Translations under genes and position numbers: made by a program
In this document: piece after piece, positions 55,330-64,000 of the stretch
Layout of the letters: each line of letters starts with the position of its first letter
Position numbering within the stretch: the stretch's first letter is position 1
Notes under the pieces: model-generated
Told to the model about the DNA's origin: nothing
The model's database searches: none
The model's input: only the letters and a program-made list of their open reading frames with translations
NCBI GenBank assembly: GCA_963402885.1
Contig: OY727097.1
Span: forward strand, 23,746,001 to 23,810,000
Source of the DNA: Antedon bifida
Taxonomy: Eukaryota; Echinodermata; Crinoidea; Comatulida; Antedonidae
Length of the DNA: 64,000 nt
Direction: 5' to 3'

Positions 55330-56630
55330 GGAGTATTTTTAAACTGTCTTTTTTGCGGCGCATACTAAGGTTGGTTTTCGCGAACACGCACAATCCTACA
55401 ATTTGTTTTGAAAATCTGCCATGCAATAGTTACTCTGCAATAGAACTAATACGAAACGGCACGTGATACAAAATTAACCAATTGATTAGCAATGGTCATC
55501 AATGATGTGACATTTTAAATGAACAAGTTTAGCAATTCGCCGTAAAATGGTGTGTTTTACACTGTCGAAATTGTTTTAATTTGCTAACTTTGTAATAACG
55601 CATGCTATTGTTTTCGTTTCGTGGGCGGTATTTTTCAACATTGGATTAAGATTTATTCTAAGGAGAATGTGCAACTACTATAAGGGCAACTTTTGAACAA
55701 ACGTAAGAAGCAAACAATTGTTAATTTTAATTATATTATGCTTGCAACAGTTGCAATCTTCTATTTCAAAATAAACGTTGTAGCAGGAAATTCGTAAAAT
55801 AGTAACAAACATATACACCTTTTCATACTTAAAAAAACCAACAGCGATACTTGCCGCCACTAACATGTTTGAAACATAAAACAATACAACATCAAAAACA
55901 GTTAACAATAAAATACAATATAAATATGTAAAAACATAGATCAGCATGCCATGACAAATTTCAATTTAAAATGTATATTAAAAAAACATAACTTCATAAC
56001 TTATATATAACCTGATAAAAAAAACATAAAATCCTTTCCAATAACAACCATATTATACTTCATTTTGTTCTGTTCAACCATGTAATTAATGATAGATTAT
56101 TATTGAAAGGTTTCTATACGAATGACGTTTGATTTTGTTATATTTATGCCCCGGGTGTTGGCGTAATATCTATCAAGTGGACAGATTAGACTGCTAGTAA
56201 TTTAGGATGAAGTTTCTCTCGATATTTAGGTAATACGATGGTTTGTATATCACTAAATGACCCGTACATATTATTTCATCTCCGCTTTTCCGAAACGCTC
56301 AATGCTCGCAACGACTTTGTTAGGTACCTTATCGAAATCAAATAGCCAATAAAGAAGATTCTGATACCGATTTGGTGCTTTGCTTCTAATACTTACAATT
56401 ACTGATGTGTTTTAATAGACTATAACAGCGTGTCTTTCGCTCGGAATGATCATTTTAAAGGTCGAGGGCTCAACGCCAACGACTTTGTCATTTACTTTGA
56501 GCTGATAACATATGCCCTAAAGAAATATTTAAATAGAGTTTTTGGCAGCGAACCCTCTATCAAATCATTATTTTATAATACCTTCTGATTTTGCTGCAGT
56601 GCTGGTGGTGCAGAAGTGTCTGGCACTGTG
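55330..56630. other. Non-coding spacer
   Basis: An 89-residue hydrophobic frame (55947-55678, -) is AT-driven and unsupported. Nothing else is seen. Confidence 0.45.
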
Positions 56631-56632
56631 TC

Positions 56633-56987
56633 TTAAGGCTGCGGTACAATAGGATGATAACGATTAACGATATAAACATACAGTACATTTTCCTACTTAA
56701 AACAAACAAAAAAAGAAATTTCATCCTAGAGTTATTTAGGATAAACATTTATGCTGTCTGAAAATTATATATATTTTTTAAAAATCCAATCAAATGACGT
56801 CATGATCAATAAATCATTGTAACGTCACGATATTATTGCTATTACTAATCATGACGTCATTGATTGGATGTAAGTGGTTATCCTACCATAGGATGAAAAA
56901 CTGTTTAGATTTCTTTTGCTTTATGTAGAATGAAAAATTCATATTTATCTTATTTATCCTCGATCGTCCTGTGTAAATGGGCCTTAA
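56633..56987. mobile_element. MITE family E, complete copy with nested hairpin
   Basis: 355 bp; left terminus ttaaggctgcggtacaatag and inverse right terminus ttaaggcccatttacacagg share TTAAGGC and a looser inner match. A second hairpin sits inside: atccaatcaaatgacgtcat (56784) and atgacgtcattgattggat (ending 56869). Confidence 0.7.
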
Positions 56988-57193
56988 CTCAACTTTTTCT
57001 AATTAAATAATGATAAAATATAGTTTCTCTAACAACAAATGTATCAATTGATACCCAATGGGAATGCGAAGACACAGTTAATACGAACTAGTGTCTACTC
57101 TCATTCATGTTGTTTTTCGTTTTGTATTGTAGAGGCCTGTTTTATTATATGTTTAGTGTTGCTGCAAACGCCATGATACTTTTTTTTAATATT

Positions 57194-57262
57194 ATGGTAG
57201 TGGAGCTGTAGCTTTTAGTGCGCAGGTCCCGAGTTCAATCCTGACTCTGGTTGTAACTATAC
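57194..57262 (+). mobile_element. tRNA-like SINE head
   Basis: ggtagtggagctgtagcttt followed by a B-box-like gagttcaatcctgactc spaced ~30 bp away, as in a tRNA-derived promoter. No SINE body is recognised downstream. Confidence 0.4.
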
Positions 57263-57264
57263 TA

Positions 57265-58350
57265 CAATATTATTTCTATTGGATGTGTATACAAACAAAA
57301 ATTGTTTTCAAATGGTGCAGTTGCCTGACGTCATTTTAAATTTTCATTTTGAGTAAGTTGAGTAAATGTTGAACATTTAAAAAAAATTGAAATTAGGAAT
57401 ACGCCAGGAAATATTAGCTAAACATGCGCCAAACATCTAGAAAGCACTGTGTATTTATTATGCTTGGAAAAATTAGAGCTCAAGCGGTTTGTTATGGTTC
57501 GTACCCATATTTCATTTTTAGGTTCACTGGTGACAACTAAACGCGTCCAGCGACCGCAAACGGGTACCTGCAGTTTTTTGGTAATTGCTTCGGTAGCGGC
57601 GTGAACATTTTCAATTAATAGCCACGCAATTAACAAAAATATTACCGGCGGCTTACAGAATGACTGCGCACATAGACGTGGGCGAACCCCGCTTTGTATT
57701 GAGGTCACGATGCCTTGAGCAATATTTTAACTTGTTTTAATTACCGTACTGTTCGATTGCTTTTTTTTTCTAAATTTCGGCACGATAACTCCATTATACA
57801 ATGTTAAACATTGGTCTAAACTTGTTGCAGATATTGCTATTATTTTGTTATACGAGCGTTCAATGCCGATAATAACAGTATCGTACAGCTTTTACTCGCG
57901 CGCTTTGAGATTTTGTCTCCTTAGTGCCATTCATCATGAATTTTACGTACGAGAGTAATATTTCCGGCCATCTAGGAGTGCCAGTTAATTAAATTCGCTT
58001 CTTCACTAAGAAGCGAAAACTAAGCTAAAATACTTCTGTCCTATGGAATTGGTTTGTTTTTATATTTGTTTATTACCATAATAATATATTAACATTAGCC
58101 CAAATAATATTTGATTTCTATATATTTATCTTAAGTTATTCACTGCAATAACAAAAAATCCAACAAAAATAATTATGTCGGTTATAAAAAAGACAGAATA
58201 AACGTGTCTGTAAGATAATGGGATTCCCGTTTTATGATGTAATTCTTTTTCAATCTAATTTTTTGTGAAAATATATAGCTAATTCATGATAAAAGATATG
58301 ACTTAATGCCTATGTATTGTATTCCATCAGCATACTATAAAGGCCTATGC
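57265..58350. other. Non-coding spacer
   Basis: A 96-residue frame (57708-57418, -) has a hydrophobic stretch but no other support. Nothing else is seen. Confidence 0.45.
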
Positions 58351-58356
58351 ATTTTA

Positions 58357-58680
58357 GTATATTAATATTTTAGTGTAATTATTACTCTCAAATGCCGACT
58401 AGAGTACATACTGCTTTGAACTGCCACATCTAATGTTTTTCATAGATTGAGCATAGACACAATTTATACTCTTAGCATTGAATATTGACACTAAAGTACA
58501 ACGTGGATTACGAAAGTGTGGATTTCTATTGTACCGCAATAAAGATACATTGATCGTTATTATATATTTTATAAAAGCACTCTGATAAATCTGCCTATAA
58601 ATTGCATTGTAAACTTGTAACCTAAAGTCATGTTATATATCAAGAAAGAGTTAAAGTACATCTATTTATAATCTCCATGT
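58357..58680. repeat. Diverged duplication, unit 1
   Basis: From tattaatattttagtgtaat to aatctccatgttacg; it aligns with 58787-59057 at an offset of ~430 bp. Anchors are tgaatattgacactaaagta, ggattacgaaagtgtggatt and aagcactctgataaatctgc. Confidence 0.8.
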
Positions 58681-58786
58681 TACGAAGGAAAATTCCACCC
58701 TTGACCTACGACCCGGAAGTCAATGAAAATCACTCTTAAACGTAGCAAAGTATGTTTGGAAGGAAAAGTCGCGTAACATCCATAAA

Positions 58787-59057
58787 GTATATTAATTTTG
58801 TAGTGTAATTGTTACTTAAAAATACCGACTGTACATCATGCTTTCGAAAATAAAATAAAACTCGTAGCTTTGTATATTGACACTGAAGTAAAACATGGAT
58901 TATGAAAGTGTGGATTCGTACCGTAATAAAGATTGGTTGTTTAGGCCCTATGTATTTTTAAAAGCACTCAAAATAAATCTGTCTATAAATCTTGTGATCT
59001 AGAGTTATTTATGAATAAAGAAAGAGTCAAAGTAATCTCAAATCTCCATAATGAAAC
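58787..59057. repeat. Diverged duplication, unit 2
   Basis: The partner of 58357-58680: tattaattttgtagtgtaat, tgtatattgacactgaagta, ggattatgaaagtgtggatt, aagcactcaaaataaatctg, aatctccataatg. Confidence 0.8.
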
Positions 59058-59059
59058 AA

Positions 59060-60705
59060 ATAAATAAAGAGAAAGATATATAAAAAAAGCATAACATTTA
59101 TCTTTACGTAAGTCTAATATTTAATTTATTAAAACATGTTCAGAATTACGAATTAACAGTTCCTTTTAGATTATAACAACTAGAGAATATTTTATTATAT
59201 TATTATGTAGGCCCTAGATATAATAATATATTATTAATACGCAGAGACTTAAGAATAAGCATACATCATTTTCTAGATACTGTGGTTTATAAAAAAAAAA
59301 GGTCGGTTATGGAAAATATTTTCAGATGGTAACTGAAAAGTGATGAAAAGGGAGATTAAAAATATCTTACAGCGTGGTCCAAGAGGATTGTACCACGCCC
59401 TCTCAGTTCTCAAAATAGAATCATGTTAAACTTTGTTTTCACACAATTCTTGCTTATTACTAGAGATTTGTTCAGTAATATTATTGAATTTTAAACAACT
59501 GTACATTTTATTCTCCTCTTTATCTCACAACCTGATATTTTAATTTTTCGTTAAATCTATTTCCGTAAGCCGAGGTTATACATTGCTGCAGTCGTATGAG
59601 CTTGTGCGTTGTTATAGAGATGCTATAGAACAGGAAATTTCACATTAAAACACTATTTCATTAAAGGTTATATTATTTTGAAAATATAATAATGTTTCAA
59701 ATTACAATATTCAATCCATTTTCGCAATTGATTGGAAATAGATTATATAACGTTTTTATATGGAAAACACGTATTTTGTTTCGTTATAATAATAAATAAT
59801 ACCGATTGCATGTTTGATGTACTTTGTGAACGAGTACGAGGGCCACAATAGACCAAAAATCACCTCTAATAAATTATCATCTTTAATATAATGTCATTGA
59901 AAGTCATTGAAATGAATGTGTTTTTGTACGATTTTAATAACTATACCTAAACTATAATTAATAAAAAGGCTATCAAGATTTTTCATTTAACATTTTGCAG
60001 TTCTCATCCCGTGTCTACCAATAGCTTTGGTAATTTCATAATGCTATCTTACTTTATGTCTTCTGTCATGTCTCACACCGTTTTTTGGGTTCTTTCAGTG
60101 ACAGCTTTTGTCCATCTAACACCTTTCCCTCTCTGTCTGTCTCCCACTCTCTCTTTCGACCAAATTCAATAGAAACAGTGTACGACTTTGTCTATTACAT
60201 TGTAATGGAACCTTCGTCTTCTATGTTATTCACGCTGTGGACTTACTTACCATATGGCCTGATTTTGAACTTGGATATAATGACCAATGGATGACCTTTT
60301 AAGAAAATTAGAAGTAATAATAAGTTCGTTATTAATTGAAATTGAAAAAAAAACACGTGTAATTATCCAGCACGTTGTGTTGTCCACAAAGATAAAACTG
60401 TTCAAAGCAACGCAGACATAATCTTATTTAAACTTGTGTAATTTGATCAATGCTCATTTCAGAACATTACATATCAGTTTCAATTTTTTGTGACATGATA
60501 TTTTTTCCCATTTTCCTAATCAATCAGCATCTTATTATGTTGCCATATGAAACGTAACTATTAATTTGAAAACTATAATCCATTAAACTTGTTTGGAATT
60601 AATTTATGAAAAAAACCTAATCAAGTTGAACCATTATACTTAGAATTTATCACCAAGTTGATACGAATATGAGTTAACATTATTTGTTCGAATTGGTCGG
60701 CAATA
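59060..60705. other. Non-coding, AT-rich
   Basis: A small hairpin gcgtggtccaagaggattgtaccacgc lies near 59373-59400. No gene is seen. Confidence 0.45.
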
Positions 60706-60710
60706 TATGA

Positions 60711-60860
60711 GAACGTGTCTACACTATCAAACTTTATGTGACAACGAAATGTGATGTGCCCATATATGGACATGGTGATGTCATATCACTACCATATTTA
60801 GGCATATCACTACCATTGGGCACATCACACTTTTGATTTGATAGTGTAGACAGAGCATTA
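60711..60860. mobile_element. MITE family B, copy 5
   Basis: It runs from gtgtctacactatcaaactt to tttgatagtgtagacagagc, with internal gtgatgtgcccatatatgga and ggcatatcactaccat. Confidence 0.85.
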
Positions 60861-60864
60861 AACT

Positions 60865-62330
60865 TCTCATTTGTTGCAAATTTATCGGTTAAATATAACC
60901 AAAAGTGGTCCACCAGTTATAGACAGTCTATTGATGAAAACATGATAAAGATAAGGTCAATATTATTTGGATTACTATACGATTTAAAGGACACTTTCAA
61001 TAACTTTCGTCATATTTTTCCTGATAATTCAAATATAGGCCTATATAATTTTTAGATATTTTTTGTCTGTGAATTTGATTATTCCAAATGTTTAATCGAT
61101 GAGCTGTTTAAAGAAGAACCTTTAATTCTTGTTAATAGTTTGTAGTACTACCATGCAATACGCGATATTTGACAATCAAATTATACAGTTATGGTTTTAT
61201 CCGTGTGATGTATGTCATACACTTTGACAGCTGATCGGTTGTCTAGGGTCATGGACATGCCCGCAAAACTTTAAAGGATCACATACAAAAAGTCTACCCA
61301 CTCACTAAATTAATAATTAAAATTGGTTCACCATACTGTTTTACTTATTTTATTTTACCTATATTATCTGGACGAGGCTATCGGCACGTGAAACTTAAAG
61401 TATTTCTATAGGCACGGTCTACTGTGCGTAAATTAATTGGCCTAACCTAATGATAGGTCAATGTTTCAACGGTCTACAGAAGTGATTGTCATGTTTTCTA
61501 TGAGCAATGTCCAAGCGCCTTAATTCGAGCGGGGTTGGTAGAATCTGCCCTATATAGGTATTGGTATAACCCTATTGGCTAATTCTGATGTCTATCGGCA
61601 CAGTAAACTAGACACACGGTTGACAGTGCCTATAGAAGAGGCAAACTTATATTATCACATACAAGTGATAATAACAAGGTAAATATTAGTATTCAATAAC
61701 CTATGTTCTAATTAACGTTTACAATACCTTGTATAATATTAATGAAATCTAAATATTTACCTTGCTATGTTATCCAACCGTAACATTCACCTCGTTGTAT
61801 TATCACATTCACGTTATATTTGCTTCATGATAATTTAGTCGTTGTGAAGCTATAAGCTGACCCATCACATATTATTACTTCATGATTCATTATACAACAT
61901 AAAGTAGGCCTATTGTTTGATATTTCATTGATATGATAATCCGAATTTATGTTGAATTGCTGACTTTATTTAGTTTCCATCAATCACACTTTATTATAAC
62001 ATATTAAATATTTAAGATATGTATTAGTGCAGAATTTGTATATATTATCCACAAGGTTTTTGAGTGAATTGTGACCAGTATTATTTTACGTTACTGGCAT
62101 AATTGTAAATAATATTAATGATGTAGAAGCACTATAACGTTATTCAAATTCAAATGTATTCACCTCCCTTAGGAGAAACATATAAAAACTGTAATAAAAC
62201 ACCGTAATATAATGATAGCGTTAAGTCTGCCCTTTTTCACAATGATTTTGACACTTTATTTAACTTGTTAAAACCATTTTAATCTTTGATTCGTGTGATA
62301 GTGCTAATGGTAATGTTGTTGTTTACCTGT
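60865..62330. other. Non-coding spacer
   Basis: A loose inverted repeat aacaaggtaaatatt (61674) / aaatatttaccttgctatgtt (61751) is the only structure noted. Confidence 0.45.
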
Positions 62331-62334
62331 CATT

Positions 62335-62363
62335 AGGTTATATGCATGATATGCATATAACCT
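62335..62363. repeat. Perfect 13 bp inverted repeat with 3 bp spacer
   Basis: aggttatatgcat, gat, atgcatataacct. It is located 18 bp before a (TTTA)n tract. Confidence 0.92.
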
Positions 62364-62381
62364 CTTGATTCTGTCAGGATC

Positions 62382-62382
62382 T

Positions 62383-62421
<39 letters not shown>

Positions 62422-62423
62422 TT
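62382..62423. repeat. (TTTA)n microsatellite
   Basis: About ten uninterrupted TTTA units. Confidence 0.95.
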
Positions 62424-62429
62424 CTTTCC

Positions 62430-63410
62430 TTAGCACTATTTTGTCCGTGAATTATCTTGGCATCAGTTTCATCTAGCTAAGTCAATTTTTCAGAGTATAT
62501 TCCTTATGGCCAGGAATCGATGTGGTCATGTTTTCACGGTGCGCAATCATAAATTACGCGGTCTACGCGCGATTTAATGAAATCACGTTTGTAATCATAT
62601 CTTCACAAGCATGAATCACTTTTAAACAAAATTTGGTACTCATAAATTTCAGGTCATATTTCATCATATGGCAATATAATTACGTGCGTAGCGCATATAA
62701 CGCATGCGTACGCGCGCTTAAAAGTTTTAAAATTGTCAAAATTTATTTTCGATGAAATTAGAGTACGTTTCAGGCAATTTTAAGCGTTTAAAAAATTGCC
62801 ACGAGTGCGCAGAATTTTGCACGCGCACTGCGCGTTAAACGTTAATGCGCACTCTTTTTGCCCGATTTCTGTTTTACAATCTTTCTTTAATAATATCATC
62901 ATATTTGATTCACTTTTCAACTCGAAATTGCGTTATACAAGCACGTCAAAAGTGACAGGCTACGCACGTATAAGTTAACAAAATAGTGAAAATATGCTAA
63001 ATTTTAAAATTAATATATATCGTCAGAATGCTGGGGAACACCTATTTTTTATTTCATTTTCTTGAAGTGTATGTATCATATGTATGATTTATTATCAAAT
63101 TAAGAGAACAAAAGTTGATTAAGTCATCATTAATTGCATATTGAATTAAAAAAAATTAATTTCGACAATCAAACAAATTTTGACATTTTCTTAGGCCGAA
63201 ATAACAAACTTAACATTAACTTTCTTTCTTAAGAATTTCATATATTAAAGTTAAAAGTATATAGTTTGACAGTGCATCATTTTTTAAAATTTTTAAAGAT
63301 GTCATCATAGTAATAAATTATAATTCATTGCGGTATGTAATAATCTATCTGCACCAAAGTGGCTACTGAATAGTAAATACACGGAGGAATCATTCTACAT
63401 GTTTTAGTAA
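62430..63410. other. Non-coding region
   Basis: 62690-62840 is unusually rich in GCGC/CGCG and GTGCGC words (cgcatgcgtacgcgcgctta, gcacgcgcactgcgcg) compared with its surroundings. No gene is seen. Confidence 0.45.
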
Positions 63411-63415
63411 GTTGC

Positions 63416-63490
63416 GTATGGCTCGGTGGTCTGTGCTCGTGTCTATAGCATTCAAGGTACCGAGATCGAGCCTCACTTTGGGTAACGAAA
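63416..63490 (+). mobile_element. tRNA-like SINE head
   Basis: An A-box-like tggctcggtggtc followed ~35 bp later by a B-box-like gagatcgagcctcac, as in a tRNA-derived RNA polymerase III promoter. The intervening and following sequence does not fold as a full tRNA by eye, so a SINE remnant is preferred. Confidence 0.45.
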
Positions 63491-63494
63491 CGAA

Positions 63495-64000
63495 ATAAGA
63501 TTTTTTTTTATTATTTGTATTGTTTGTTCAATTTTATTTCTTAGTGTATAGATTATACACATGATTTATAATGAAATCTAGATAAAAAGAAACTTATGTC
63601 TTTATTATTATGTAACAAATGTGGTTTATGACATTATACGCAGAGGGATCTTTGATCGGATTGCGATACCGGCTATTGTATTTGCGTTAGTAAGATCCTA
63701 GCATATATTATAAATAATTAAAGATTCTGAGAAAATCAATCAATCAATATATCTTTTACAAATCAATTATCTTTATTTTAATCAATGCATATAACCTATA
63801 ATTCGTCATAGTGACGAATTAAATCTAGTTCTAATTGTGTTGGTAGACCTCTATTTTAGTTCCTTACTTTGTATGGACTGTTAATTCCAGTATTTTATCG
63901 ATATGTGTTTTTTCATATTTATAATTTATTTCATGTTATTATTTTTTTTATATCAACACTTACTTGTTATCAGTGAGCAGCAGATAGTTCAAATTACTCA
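63495..64000. other. AT-rich non-coding end of window
   Basis: I see nothing definable. Short inverted attcgtcatagtgacgaat at 63801-63819 is a 9 bp palindrome arm pair. Confidence 0.45.

Noticed and set aside
57418-57708. 96-residue frame with a hydrophobic segment (- strand)
   Set aside because: The N-terminus is not a clear signal peptide, and there is no partner exon or homology-like motif.
63416-63490. A functional tRNA gene
   Set aside because: A- and B-box-like words exist but the cloverleaf does not close by eye.

Overview
The window is eukaryotic, AT-rich and dominated by transposable elements and their decayed remains. I see no intact host gene that I can name. The mix of PIF/Harbinger, MULE, BEL/Pao, Ty3/gypsy and LINE fragments, together with tRNA-related SINEs, several MITE families, short (TCTGAA)n and (TGAAA)n LINE-type tails and a strikingly common palindromic octamer (TAGGCCTA), suggests a marine invertebrate, most likely a deuterostome such as an echinoderm or hemichordate. 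That is a gestalt judgement, not a demonstrated assignment.

Region 1 (1-17.4 kb) is a transposon graveyard. It opens with most of a PIF/Harbinger element: a MADF/BESS accessory exon on the + strand, converging on a frameshifted HARBI1-like transposase on the - strand, with a ~121 bp tandem repeat between them and a plausible right terminus near 2670. After an unrecognised decayed multi-exon gene (2.7-3.8 kb) come remnants that are all coded on the - strand: BEL/Pao pol (4.0-5.2 kb), MULE/SWIM transposase (6.4-7.8 kb), Ty3/gypsy RT-RNase H (7.9-9.2 kb), a transposase-like gene with FSDG and DGIGG motifs (9.2-10.4 kb), a SANT-like exon (10.7-11.0 kb) and a gypsy gag (11.2-12.1 kb). A row of exon-like blocks (12.7-14.4 kb) follows. 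A LINE RT tail (14.5-14.86 kb) abuts a BEL/Pao element of about 2.57 kb that keeps both LTRs, gag and the last domain of pol but has lost the rest of pol.

Region 2 (17.4-45 kb) is non-coding. It holds at least five small repeat families, several hairpin elements, minisatellites and SINEs. Highlights are a MITE nested inside a SINE, a 207 bp palindrome with a tRNA T-arm-like sequence in its loop, and a family ending in TTAAAGATGTATTGTC with about eight copies.

Region 3 (45.4-49.5 kb) is a second - strand coding cluster. Exons with splice-like borders and matching phase encode an unrecognised protein with a PKKRKR basic motif. Nearby lie a transposon-like C-terminal module and a decayed reading frame split by a solo LTR (48296-48837) with a clean 4 bp ACAT target duplication.

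Region 4 (49.5-64 kb) is again non-coding, with MITEs, a ~430 bp diverged duplication, a perfect 13 bp inverted repeat beside a (TTTA)n tract, and tRNA-like SINE heads. Nothing here forms a working gene system. The interest lies in the nesting history of the elements and in two or three unrecognised gene remnants.
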